A DNA stretch of 64,000 bases from Mammaliicoccus sp. Marseille-Q6498 (GTDB lineage: Bacteria > Bacillota > Bacilli > Staphylococcales > Staphylococcaceae): contig NZ_CAMGYY010000002.1 of assembly GCF_946151045.1 (NCBI RefSeq), positions 248,001 through 312,000 on the forward strand. The letters run 5' to 3'. Under the pieces are notes generated by a model. It did not search any database, was not told the DNA's origin, and saw only the letters and a program-made list of their open reading frames with translations. This document shows positions 25,951 through 35,763 of this stretch, one piece after another; within the stretch, counting starts at the first letter, position 1; the number at the start of each line of letters is the position of its first letter. The position numbers were made by a program, and so were the translations under genes.

Positions 25951-27663
25951 ATGAAAGTTGAAGTATATGAGGCATTGAATGAAAAATATAATCTTGCTGA
26001 TTATGAAGATGCAGTCAAAAATCATAGTTGGGATGAAATTGAAAAAAATTTCAGTTGGAGTAAAACTGGCAAAATTAATATGGCATATGAATGTATCGAT
26101 CGTCATGTAGATAATGGTAAAGGGGACAAAGTTGCACTCCATTATAAAGATAAAAATAGACAAGATAGTTATACATTTAAGGACTTACAAATTGCGAGTA
26201 ATAAAGCTGCAAATGTTTTGAAAGAAAAAGCAAATGTTGAAAAAGGTGATAGAGTATTTATCTTTATGCCTAGAACACCTGAATTATATTTTGCTTTATT
26301 AGGTACATTAAAAATTGGTGGTATAGTAGGACCACTTTTCGAAGCATTTATGGAAAAAGCAGTTAAAGACCGTTTAGAAAATAGTGAAGCAAAAGTTATC
26401 ATAACAACTAAAGACTTAGTAGGTCGTATTCCTAAAGACGAGTTACCTCATTTAGAACACATCGTTATAGTTGATGAAGATGTATCAGATGAATATGTTG
26501 ATTTTAATAAAGAATTAGAACAAGCCGATGAAAGTTTTGATATTGAATGGTTAGATAAAGAAGATGGGTTAATTCTTCATTATACTTCTGGATCAACTGG
26601 ACAGCCAAAAGGTGTATTACATGTACAAGAAGCGATGTTAGTACACTATATTTCAGGTAAATATGTTCTAGATTTAAAAGAGGACGACATCTATTGGTGT
26701 ACTGCTGACCCAGGTTGGGTTACAGGAACATCTTATGGTATATTCAGTCCTTGGTTAAATGGTGTTACGAACTGTATTGCTGGCGGAAGATTTTCACCTG
26801 AAGGATGGTATGACTTTATCCAAACATTCAATGTTACAGTATGGTATACAGCACCAACAGCATTAAGAATGTTAATGGGTGCTGGTGACGATGTCGTTCA
26901 AAACTATGACTTGTCATCATTGAGACACGTATTATCAGTAGGTGAACCATTAAACCCTGAAGTTATTAAATGGGCACATCAAGTATTCAATCATCGCGTG
27001 CATGATACATGGTGGATGACTGAAACAGGTGGACATATGATCGTTAACTATCCATCAATGGATATTAGAGCAGGATCAATGGGTAAACCATTACCAGGTA
27101 TTGAAGCTGCAATTGTTGATGATCAAGGTAATGAATTACCACCAAATAGAATGGGTAATTTAGCACTTAAAAAAGGTTGGCCATCTATGATGAGAGCAGT
27201 ATGGAACAATAAACCTAAATACGATTCATACTTTATTAACGATACATGGTATGTTTCAGGAGACTCTGCATATAAAGATGAAGATGGTTACTACTGGTTC
27301 CAAGGTAGAGTAGACGATGTCATTATGACTGCCGGTGAACGTGTTGGACCATTCGAAGTAGAATCAAAACTTGTAGAACATCCAGCTGTAGCTGAAGCGG
27401 GTGTTATAGGTAAACCAGACCCTGTCAGAGGTGAAATCATTAAAGCATTTATCGCTTTAAGAGATGGATATGAAGAATCAGATGAATTAAAAGAAGAAAT
27501 TAGAAAATTTGTTAAAGAAGGATTAGCTGGACATGCAGCACCACGTGAAATAGAATTTAAAGATAAATTACCTAAGACACGTTCTGGTAAAATTATGAGA
27601 CGTGTATTAAAAGCTTGGGAACTAGATTTACCAGCTGGCGATTTATCTACATTAGAAGATTAA
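25951..27663 (+). CDS. acsA: Acetyl-CoA synthetase
   Basis: Activates acetate with ATP and CoA to acetyl-CoA for regrowth on excreted acetate. It has 570 residues, like B. subtilis AcsA. The adenylation motifs are HYTSGSTGQPKGVLH, WWMTETGG, YVSGDSAYKDEDGYYWFQGR and DDVIMTAGERVGPFEVE. The AcuA target is K547 in KTRSGKIMRRVLK. I chose ATG 25951, which has AAGGGGAG 6 bases upstream; the longer frame back to 25915 would start inside the cre site. Control is expected at two levels, CcpA on the promoter and acetylation of the enzyme. Confidence 0.96.
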   Translation: MKVEVYEALNEKYNLADYEDAVKNHSWDEIEKNFSWSKTGKINMAYECIDRHVDNGKGDKVALHYKDKNRQDSYTFKDLQIASNKAANVLKEKANVEKGDRVFIFMPRTPELYFALLGTLKIGGIVGPLFEAFMEKAVKDRLENSEAKVIITTKDLVGRIPKDELPHLEHIVIVDEDVSDEYVDFNKELEQADESFDIEWLDKEDGLILHYTSGSTGQPKGVLHVQEAMLVHYISGKYVLDLKEDDIYWCTADPGWVTGTSYGIFSPWLNGVTNCIAGGRFSPEGWYDFIQTFNVTVWYTAPTALRMLMGAGDDVVQNYDLSSLRHVLSVGEPLNPEVIKWAHQVFNHRVHDTWWMTETGGHMIVNYPSMDIRAGSMGKPLPGIEAAIVDDQGNELPPNRMGNLALKKGWPSMMRAVWNNKPKYDSYFINDTWYVSGDSAYKDEDGYYWFQGRVDDVIMTAGERVGPFEVESKLVEHPAVAEAGVIGKPDPVRGEIIKAFIALRDGYEESDELKEEIRKFVKEGLAGHAAPREIEFKDKLPKTRSGKIMRRVLKAWELDLPAGDLSTLED

Positions 27664-27677
27664 TAAGTTAATATATA

Positions 27678-27722
27678 GAAAACAAACCCGGAAAATTAAA
27701 AAATTTTCGGGTTTGTTTTTTT
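27678..27722 (+). terminator. Terminator after acsA
   Basis: AAAACAAACCCGGAAAATT pairs with AATTTTCGGGTTTGTTTT around a short loop and runs into T7. The 39-bp repeat array begins 17 bases later. Confidence 0.9.
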
Positions 27723-27739
27723 ATTGTCGAAAAAGATAG

Positions 27740-28164
27740 TTCTAACGACCATTATTCAGAATTCTGACCGTTAGAGAGTTCTAACGACCATTATTCGGAA
27801 TTGTGACCGTTAGCGGGTTCTAACGACCATTATTCAGAATTGTGACCGTTAGCGGGTTCTAACGACCATTATTCAGAATTCTGACCGTTAGAGAGTTCTA
27901 ACGACCATTATTCGGAATTGTGACCGTTAGCGGGTTCTAACGACCATTATTCAGAATTCTGACCGTTAGAGAGTTTTAACGACCATTATTCGGAATTGTG
28001 ACCGTTAGCGGGTTCTAACGACCATTATTCAGAATTCTGACCGTTAGCGCATTCTAACGACCATTATTCAGAATTGTGACCGTTAGCGGGTTCTAACGAC
28101 CATTATTCAGAATTGTGACCGTTAGAGAGTTCTAACGACCATTATTCGGAATTGTGACCGTTAG
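27740..28164. repeat. 11-unit, 39-bp tandem repeat
   Basis: Eleven units of 39 bp start at 27740 with a strict period. Each carries CTAACG and CGTTAG as inverted ends, 21 bases apart. The middle is TCAGAATTCTGA (a perfect palindrome) in four units, or the broken versions TCAGAATTGTGA (3) and TCGGAATTGTGA (4). Unit ends read GAGAG, GCGGG or GCGCA. Units 4-5 and 6-7 form an alternating 78-bp higher-order pair, so the array has grown by dimer duplication. Two further units occur at 37886-37958. No spacers are present, so it is not a CRISPR array. Confidence 0.97.
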
Positions 28165-28177
28165 AATATAATCCCTT

Positions 28178-28262
28178 GATAAAAAACGAAGACGCCTAAG
28201 CGTTTAGTACGAGTCGAAGACTACAGGCTGAGACTGTACCCTAGGCAAGCGAGTTTTTTATC
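28178..28262 (+). ncRNA. Structured element, copy 1 (candidate RNA)
   Basis: An outer stem GATAAAAAAC / GTTTTTTATC encloses GCCTA / TAGGC and an inner core with AGTCGAAGACT (4-bp stem, GAA loop) and CAG/CTG pairs. The 54 bases from 28205 are identical to those from 37998, while the outer arms differ but still pair. The strand is assigned only because both copies lie the same way; T-runs occur on either strand. The bases from 28263 to the fhs start hold no gene. Confidence 0.6.
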
Positions 28263-28401
28263 GAATTGGTTTGTTTTATGAATGCTGAAATGTAATAATT
28301 AATATGAAAGTTATCGACAATTTTTAAATAATTGTATATCCTAAGGTTAGTAATATGTAAGGGTATTCATTTTGTAAATTAATTTTAAGGAGTGAACAGT
28401 A

Positions 28402-30069
28402 TTGAGTCATTTATCAGATTTAGATATTGCTAAACAAAGTACTTTAAAACCTATCCAAGAGATTGCTGAAAAAGCAGGTATTCCAATTGAGGCGTTAGAG
28501 CCTTATGGACATTTTAAAGGAAAAGTTGATATTACAAAATTAAATGATTTAGATGAAAAAGGGAAAGTGGTATTAGTTACTGCTTTGAGTCCAACACCTG
28601 CTGGAGAAGGGAAATCGACTGTAACTGTTGGTTTAGCTGATGCTTTTAATCAATTAAATGAAGATGTGATGGTCGCTTTAAGAGAACCTTCGTTAGGTCC
28701 AGTCTTTGGTATGAAAGGTGGAGCAACTGGTGGAGGATATGCTCAAGTTCTCCCTATGGAAGAAATTAATTTACATTTTAATGGTGACTTACATGCCATT
28801 ACAACAGCAAACAATGCGTTATCAGCGTTGATTGACAATCATATTTATCAAGGAAATGAATTAAATATAGATTCAAGACGTGTAGAGTGGAAACGTGTAT
28901 TAGACATGAATGATAGAGAGTTACGTCAAGTTGTCGTTGGTCTAGGGGGTCCAACGAAAGGCGTTCCGAGAGAAGATGGATTTGATATTACAGTCGCTTC
29001 AGAAATTATGGCGATTTTCTGTTTATCTAATGGAATTAAAGATTTAAAGGAAAACTTAGCTAACATTACAATTGGTTATACACCCGATCGTAAGCCTGTT
29101 ACTGTAAGAGACTTGAAAGTTGAAGGTGCATTAACACTTATACTTAAAGATGCTATTAAACCAAATATAGTACAAACAATCGAAGGCACACCGGCGCTTA
29201 TTCATGGTGGACCTTTTGCGAATATAGCACATGGATGTAATTCAATTATTGCGACAAATACTGCAAGAAAATTAGCCGACATTGTTGTAACAGAAAGTGG
29301 ATTTGGTTCGGATTTAGGCGCTGAAAAATTCTTGAACATTAAGACACGTAAAGCTGGATTTGATCCTAGTGCTGTCGTCATTGTTGCTACAATTAGAGCT
29401 TTAAAAATGCACGGTGGCGTCGCAAAAGATGAATTAAAAACAGAAAATATTGATGCAATTAAAAAAGGAATTGTTAATTTAGAACGACATGTTCAAAACA
29501 TTAAACAATATGGCGTTGAACCAGTTGTAGCAATCAATGCATTTGTACATGATACAGATGCAGAAGTACAGACTGTGTTAGATTGGTGTAAAGAGAATGA
29601 AGTAAAAGTCGCTTTAACAGAAGTATGGGAAAAAGGTGGTAAAGGAGGCGTTGAGTTAGCAAAACAAGTGTTAAATGTTTTAAATGAACCTCAACAATTC
29701 AAACCACTTTATGATTTAGAAATGTCTATCGAAGAGAAAATAGAAACAATCGTTCAAAAAGTTTACGGTGGACGTTCAGTTAAATTTACTGATAAAGCAG
29801 AAAAACAACTTAAGACAATTAAAGAAAATGGATGGGATAAATATCCAGTCTGTATGGCGAAAACACAGTATTCATTTACTGATGATCCAAAGCAATTAGG
29901 AGCGCCAACTGATTTTGATATTACAATTAGAGAATTATCACCGAAAACTGGAGCAGGATTTATCGTTGCACTTACTGGAGATATTATGACAATGCCAGGT
30001 TTACCTAAGAAACCAGCCGCATTAAATATGGATGTAAATGAAGATGGTTCAGCAATAGGGTTATTCTAA
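28402..30069 (+). CDS. fhs: Formate--tetrahydrofolate ligase
   Basis: Makes 10-formyl-tetrahydrofolate from formate, THF and ATP for purine and initiator-tRNA formylation. It has 555 residues, the expected length. The ATP loop is TPAGEGKST (65-73). Family motifs [16 protein letters not shown] and [14 protein letters not shown] are visible. It starts at TTG 28402 with AAGGAGTG 7 bases before it. The gene stands alone between the structured element and a bidirectional terminator. Confidence 0.97.
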   Translation: MSHLSDLDIAKQSTLKPIQEIAEKAGIPIEALEPYGHFKGKVDITKLNDLDEKGKVVLVTALSPTPAGEGKSTVTVGLADAFNQLNEDVMVALREPSLGPVFGMKGGATGGGYAQVLPMEEINLHFNGDLHAITTANNALSALIDNHIYQGNELNIDSRRVEWKRVLDMNDRELRQVVVGLGGPTKGVPREDGFDITVASEIMAIFCLSNGIKDLKENLANITIGYTPDRKPVTVRDLKVEGALTLILKDAIKPNIVQTIEGTPALIHGGPFANIAHGCNSIIATNTARKLADIVVTESGFGSDLGAEKFLNIKTRKAGFDPSAVVIVATIRALKMHGGVAKDELKTENIDAIKKGIVNLERHVQNIKQYGVEPVVAINAFVHDTDAEVQTVLDWCKENEVKVALTEVWEKGGKGGVELAKQVLNVLNEPQQFKPLYDLEMSIEEKIETIVQKVYGGRSVKFTDKAEKQLKTIKENGWDKYPVCMAKTQYSFTDDPKQLGAPTDFDITIRELSPKTGAGFIVALTGDIMTMPGLPKKPAALNMDVNEDGSAIGLF

Positions 30070-30086
30070 AATATATAACAAACAAA

Positions 30087-30124
30087 AAACACCCTTGAAA
30101 ATCAGTTGATTTTCAAGGGTGTTT
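30087..30124. terminator. Bidirectional terminator between fhs and the PBP gene
   Basis: AAACACCCTTGAAAATC pairs perfectly with GATTTTCAAGGGTGTTT around a 4-base loop. It serves the convergent genes on both sides. Confidence 0.88.
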
Positions 30125-30150
30125 CGTTATATTTATTCAAGTGTTCTTTG

Positions 30151-32604
30151 CTAATCACTACTTGGTGGTGCGGTACTCGTACCACTCGATGGCTTATCGG
30201 AAGAACTGCTACTTGAACTTTTATTTGATTTTGAGTTATAAGACCAAGCTTCACTTGATTTCTTAGATACTCTTTCTTTAGGTTTAACTTTCGATGAAAC
30301 GCCTCCATCAATTGATAAACCTAAACGTCTTAATACATAATCTGATTTAATATCTTTTTTAGATGTATCTGTTTTATCAGAAATCATTGTAGAGGCTTTA
30401 GATTCACCACTACTACAACCATTTGTAGAGTTTGTATATTGACAAACAGTACTATCTTTCACAGTGCTAGGTCTACTGAAATCATTGTCGTAACCTAATT
30501 TTTCTCTATCTGTTGAAGATAATGCGTTTACCATATCTCTCCACATGTAAAGTTGATAATGATTGTCTTCATCAAATGTAATAGGTTGATCATAACCCAT
30601 CCAAATACCAAGTGTTACTTTTGGTGTATAACCAATAAATAGACTATCTTTACCTGATTGTGAAGTACCTGTTTTACCAGCCCAAGTGCCATCAAATGTA
30701 TTTTTAATTTGATAACCTGAACCGTCATCTAGTACGCCTTTTAAGATACTTGTTGTTAAGTAAGTAGAAGATTCACTGAAAATACGTTTTGGATCTTTTT
30801 TGTGTTGGTAAATGACTTCGCCATCACGAGTCTTAATAGATTCAATCATATAACTGTCATTGAATTCACCTTTGTTGGCTAACGTACTATAACCATTTAC
30901 ATCTTGTTCTAGCGTGAAATCAGCAGTACCAAGTGTAAGTGCTAATCCGTTTTGAACATTTTTAGGAACATTCATATTCATTTTGTTTAAATTTTCCCAA
31001 GGTTTATAGTCTTGTACGTTGCTATACAATCTTAAAGTACTTAAGTTAAGTGAATTTCTTAAAGCGTAATCAACTGTTACAGGACCAAATTCTCTTCTAT
31101 CATAGTTTTCTGGTGAATAACCTAGATAATCAAATTTCTTATCGAGTAAAGCAGTATTTGGTGTGATGAGACCATGTTCAAATGCTGGTGTATAAGTTAA
31201 CAATGGTTTCATCGTTGAACCAGGTGAACGTTTAGCAGATGTAGCATGGTTGATTTGTGATTTTTCATAATTTCTACCACCTACGAAAGCTAATATTTTA
31301 CCTGAATTGTTTTCTTTTAATAATGCGCCAACTTCATGTTCGAATGATTTAGTAGCTTTTTTACCATCACTATCAGTATATTGAGCTTCTCTATCTGTTG
31401 AATAATTTGCATTGTTTTTAACGTCTTGAATTTTATCGTACATATCTTTTTCAATCGTTGTATCAACACGGTAACCTTCTGTGCGCATTGCTTTGTTAGC
31501 TTTTTCTGTATATTTCGTCATTAATACAGGTGTTTGATCTAATTCTTTTTTAGATACATTGTCTTTTGCAGCTAAATGATATTTTAAAATATCAATCGTG
31601 CGTTTCTCAACTTCTTCAGTTAAGTATGGATATTGTTGACCTGGTTCTTCAACTTTATCAATAAATGACTTTTTAATATCGAATTTTAAAGCGTCGTCAT
31701 ATTCTTTTTTAGAAATCTTATCTTCTTGATACATTCTTTTAAGAACATAATGTTGACGATTTATCCCGAACTTCAATGATTGGTCATCTTTCAAATCACC
31801 ATTAGGTAAGAAAGGCGTGTATGAATATGGATTTTGCGGTAAACCTGCTAAATAAGCCGATTGGGCAACATTTAATTTTTTAGCAGACTTTCCAAATACA
31901 CCTTGAGCTGCTGACTCAATACCGGCAATATTCGAACCGTTAGAATTTCGTCCGAAAGAAACGACATTTAAATAACTATCTATTATTTCTTCCTTAGATA
32001 AATTCTTCTCAACATTCATTGAAAGTAACATTTCTTTCGCTTTACGTTCAAAAGATGTTTCGTTCGTTAATAATTGGTTTTTTACGAGTTGTTGCGTTAA
32101 TGTACTACCACCAGAAGAATTAGAACTTCCTAATACTTCTTGAACTGAGGCTCTTATAAAAGCTTTAGGTACGATACCATTATGCTTATAGAAATCCTCA
32201 TCTTCTGTTGCTATAAGTGCATTTTTAACATTATCACTTATTTCATTTCCCTTAATAACATCCCTTTGGACATCACTTTTTAATCGACCAAGTGACTCTC
32301 CAGAACCAAAATAAACAGACGTGCTTTCGGTCATAGAATAAAGTTGTTGTTTAATTTCCTTCTTTGACATGACTTTTTCATCTTTGACAAGACCTGCAAA
32401 GTATCCGCCACCAATACCCAAACCTAATGCTAGCAATAGGCAACTAATGAATAGAACGATAAAAAATAAATTGCCTATTACGCTATACGCTGTATGGAAT
32501 ATTAATTTAGGAGACCATTTTGTTTCTTTAAAAGTGTTTTTAAATTTCTTACTTGAACGATTAAATTGATCTTTGAATTTGTTTTTGGACTGATTTGAAC
32601 TCAA
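30151..32604 (-). CDS. Class A penicillin-binding protein (transglycosylase/transpeptidase)
   Basis: A bifunctional peptidoglycan synthase of 817 residues: a cytoplasmic basic N-terminus, one membrane helix (about 43-68), a GT51 domain and a transpeptidase domain. GT51 motifs are EDEDFYKH (134-141, catalytic E134) and GGSTLTQQ (165-172). The penicillin-binding motifs are S463-TMK, S518-LN and K644-TG. The tail is a long Ser/Lys-rich stretch. PBP1A/PbpF-like is the nearest description; it is too divergent by eye to give a gene name. S. aureus has PBP2 as its only class A enzyme, so this is an additional type. The promoter is not obvious. Confidence 0.9.
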   Translation of the reverse strand: MSSNQSKNKFKDQFNRSSKKFKNTFKETKWSPKLIFHTAYSVIGNLFFIVLFISCLLLALGLGIGGGYFAGLVKDEKVMSKKEIKQQLYSMTESTSVYFGSGESLGRLKSDVQRDVIKGNEISDNVKNALIATEDEDFYKHNGIVPKAFIRASVQEVLGSSNSSGGSTLTQQLVKNQLLTNETSFERKAKEMLLSMNVEKNLSKEEIIDSYLNVVSFGRNSNGSNIAGIESAAQGVFGKSAKKLNVAQSAYLAGLPQNPYSYTPFLPNGDLKDDQSLKFGINRQHYVLKRMYQEDKISKKEYDDALKFDIKKSFIDKVEEPGQQYPYLTEEVEKRTIDILKYHLAAKDNVSKKELDQTPVLMTKYTEKANKAMRTEGYRVDTTIEKDMYDKIQDVKNNANYSTDREAQYTDSDGKKATKSFEHEVGALLKENNSGKILAFVGGRNYEKSQINHATSAKRSPGSTMKPLLTYTPAFEHGLITPNTALLDKKFDYLGYSPENYDRREFGPVTVDYALRNSLNLSTLRLYSNVQDYKPWENLNKMNMNVPKNVQNGLALTLGTADFTLEQDVNGYSTLANKGEFNDSYMIESIKTRDGEVIYQHKKDPKRIFSESSTYLTTSILKGVLDDGSGYQIKNTFDGTWAGKTGTSQSGKDSLFIGYTPKVTLGIWMGYDQPITFDEDNHYQLYMWRDMVNALSSTDREKLGYDNDFSRPSTVKDSTVCQYTNSTNGCSSGESKASTMISDKTDTSKKDIKSDYVLRRLGLSIDGGVSSKVKPKERVSKKSSEAWSYNSKSNKSSSSSSSDKPSSGTSTAPPSSD

Positions 32605-32654
32605 AATTTTACCTCCAATCTAATCATGAATAATTATAACATATATACATTGTA

Positions 32655-32684
32655 TTGACTTTTAAAAAAGTTAGCCTTATACTT
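32655..32684 (+). promoter_or_regulatory. Promoter of the tyrS leader
   Basis: TTGACT and TATACT are separated by 18 bases, setting the transcript start near 32691, right at the beginning of the T-box leader. Confidence 0.6.
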
Positions 32685-32690
32685 TGTAAT

Positions 32691-32917
32691 TAATTACATA
32701 GTGTAACGAACTAAAGGAGAAGTAGTGGTTATGTTCTTTTAAAGAGAGTCAGTGGTGCTGTGAACTGATAAAGAAGTAATGATGAATACACCTTTTATAA
32801 CAAAGTTCGACGTTTTAATGTACGTAACATTAATGAGCGATGATACGATTAGTGTCATAAGTATGGTGGTACCGTGTATTCAAGCACCCTTACATTTTTT
32901 TGTAAGGGTGCTTTTTA
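32691..32917 (+). promoter_or_regulatory. T-box leader controlling tyrS
   Basis: A classic T-box. The Stem I region includes AAAGAGAGTCAGTGGTGCTG. A tyrosine specifier codon UAC is seen in GAATACACC. The T-box proper is TGGTGGTACCGTG at 32864-32876. The terminator AAGCACCCTTACA / TGTAAGGGTGCTT with T-run follows (32882-32916). Uncharged tRNA-Tyr would favour the antiterminator and raise tyrS expression. Confidence 0.95.
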
Positions 32918-32935
32918 TATATTTTTTTAAAATAG

Positions 32936-34210
<1,275 letters not shown>

Positions 34211-34267
34211 TGGCCTAGAGTGATGTATAATGAATGAGAAGTAAATTATAAGAAAGGGAGAAACAGA

Positions 34268-34846
34268 ATGAAAAAATATTTAGGGCCGATTATTGCTGTA
34301 GTAGCTGTAATTGTCATAGTTGGTTTGATTATGATTGGACCATACAATAGATTGGTTGGATTAGAAGAAGAATCCGATAAATCTTTATCAAACATAGATA
34401 ACCAATTGCAAAGAAGAGTGGATTTAATTCCAAATTTAGTGAGTACGGTTAAAGGTTATACGAAACATGAAGAAAAAGTATTCAAAGATGTTTCAGACGC
34501 GCGTAGTAAATTAGCCGGAGCAAAATCACCACAAGATAAAGCTGAAGCAAATGGTGAAGTGAATAGTTCATTAAGCCGTTTAATTGCAATCAGTGAAAAA
34601 TATCCAGATTTAAAAGCTGATAAACAATTTACAGGATTAAGAGACGAATTAGCAGGAACTGAAAATAGAATTGCTGTAGCTAGAAAAGATTATAATGAGT
34701 CAATTAATCAGTATAACAGAGCAACTCGTAGTTTCCCTTCAAGTATCGTCGCAGGATTATTTAATTTTGATAAGAAAGAATATTTCCAAGCAAAAGGTGA
34801 GGCTAAAGAAGCACCACAAGTTGATTTTGGTGGAGCTGATTCTTAA
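34268..34846 (+). CDS. LemA-family membrane protein
   Basis: A 192-residue protein with one N-terminal membrane segment (about residues 4-25) and a helical extracytoplasmic domain. That domain contains the LemA signature QLQRRVDLIPNLVSTVKGY. The end is FNFDKKEYFQAKGEAKEAPQVDF. The function of LemA proteins is not settled. It overlaps the TPM gene by one base, a pairing common in bacteria. Confidence 0.9.
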   Translation: MKKYLGPIIAVVAVIVIVGLIMIGPYNRLVGLEEESDKSLSNIDNQLQRRVDLIPNLVSTVKGYTKHEEKVFKDVSDARSKLAGAKSPQDKAEANGEVNSSLSRLIAISEKYPDLKADKQFTGLRDELAGTENRIAVARKDYNESINQYNRATRSFPSSIVAGLFNFDKKEYFQAKGEAKEAPQVDFGGADS

Positions 34847-35691
34847 TGAATCCAATATTTAAAAGAATTTGTTTATTACTTGTAGCATTTTTTGTCGCAA
34901 TAAATACGACAGCTCATGCTGCAGATGATAAATTTCCTAAATTAGAACAACCAGTATTTGTGCAAGATCATGCAAATTTAGTTGCCAATGAAGATAAAGA
35001 TAAAATAAATAAAAAAGGTCAAAAACTTCAAGATGGTACAGATGCAGATATCCTTTTGATGACGATGAAGTCTATTGGCCAAACACCTAGACAAGACTAT
35101 GCACTTGAAGCGGGTAGACATTATAAAGTCGGTGATCAAAAGCATAATAGAGGTATCGTTATACTTCTAAATTTAGACAATGGCAATGAGCATAATAATA
35201 GAGGTATTGATATTGCTGTTGGTGATGGTTTAGAAGGTGTTCTTAATGACTCTAAAGTCGGAGAACTTATTGATACTAACTTTATGCCTTATCAGAAAAA
35301 AGCATCTCAAACTACAGATAAGACCAAAGCTAAAGCATATTATAGTAAAGGATTAACTAAATTATATGATGCTGTTTGGGATGAAATTGCTAAAAGTTAT
35401 GGCTATGATGGTAAGAAATTTACTGAAAAAGAACCACAAAGCACTAACTCAGGAAAAGTTCCATTTGGTATTGCTGGCTTAATCGTCATCATATTCCTTA
35501 TGTTCTTCTTTAAAAATGGCGGTGGAAAACCTCCGCGTGGACGAAGTGGAAGAGGTACGAGAAGAGGCGGCATGTCAGGACCATTTATATTTGGTGGCTC
35601 ATCAGGTAGTTCTGGTGGTGGCTTCTCCGGTGGCGGTAGCTTCGGAGGAGGTGGAGGATTCTCTGGCGGTGGAGCTGGCAGAGGATTCTAG
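34846..35691 (+). CDS. TPM-domain protein (YgcG family)
   Basis: A 281-residue envelope protein. The signal peptide ends near AHAADD (about residue 25). A TPM (YgcG/PsbQ-like) domain follows with VFVQDHANLV and GIDIAVGDGLEGVLND. A second membrane segment is near 206-225 (GIAGLIVIIFLMFFFK). The tail is Arg-rich and then extremely Gly/Ser-rich, with repeated GGGFSGGG. It overlaps the LemA gene and is probably co-translated. Its function is unknown. Confidence 0.88.
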   Translation: MNPIFKRICLLLVAFFVAINTTAHAADDKFPKLEQPVFVQDHANLVANEDKDKINKKGQKLQDGTDADILLMTMKSIGQTPRQDYALEAGRHYKVGDQKHNRGIVILLNLDNGNEHNNRGIDIAVGDGLEGVLNDSKVGELIDTNFMPYQKKASQTTDKTKAKAYYSKGLTKLYDAVWDEIAKSYGYDGKKFTEKEPQSTNSGKVPFGIAGLIVIIFLMFFFKNGGGKPPRGRSGRGTRRGGMSGPFIFGGSSGSSGGGFSGGGSFGGGGGFSGGGAGRGF

Positions 35692-35713
35692 TAAATTAAT
35701 ATAAGCAAATTAA

Positions 35714-35763
35714 AAGCCAGACAATGTTTCACGATTAAGTGAAACGTTGTCTGGCTTTTTTAT
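35714..35763. terminator. Bidirectional terminator
   Basis: AAAGCCAGACAATGTTTCAC pairs with GTGAAACGTTGTCTGGCTTT (one G-T) around a 6-base loop, with A- and T-runs outside. It ends the TPM gene and the facing protease gene. Confidence 0.9.

Noticed and set aside
27740-28164. CRISPR array
   Set aside because: The 39-bp units are directly adjacent, nearly identical along their whole length and have no variable spacers; no cas genes are near. The same holds for the 41-bp array at 5183-5715.
28178-28262. tRNA or tmRNA fragment
   Set aside because: The element folds into several stems but has no acceptor-CCA, no T-arm consensus GGTTCRA and no anticodon arm.
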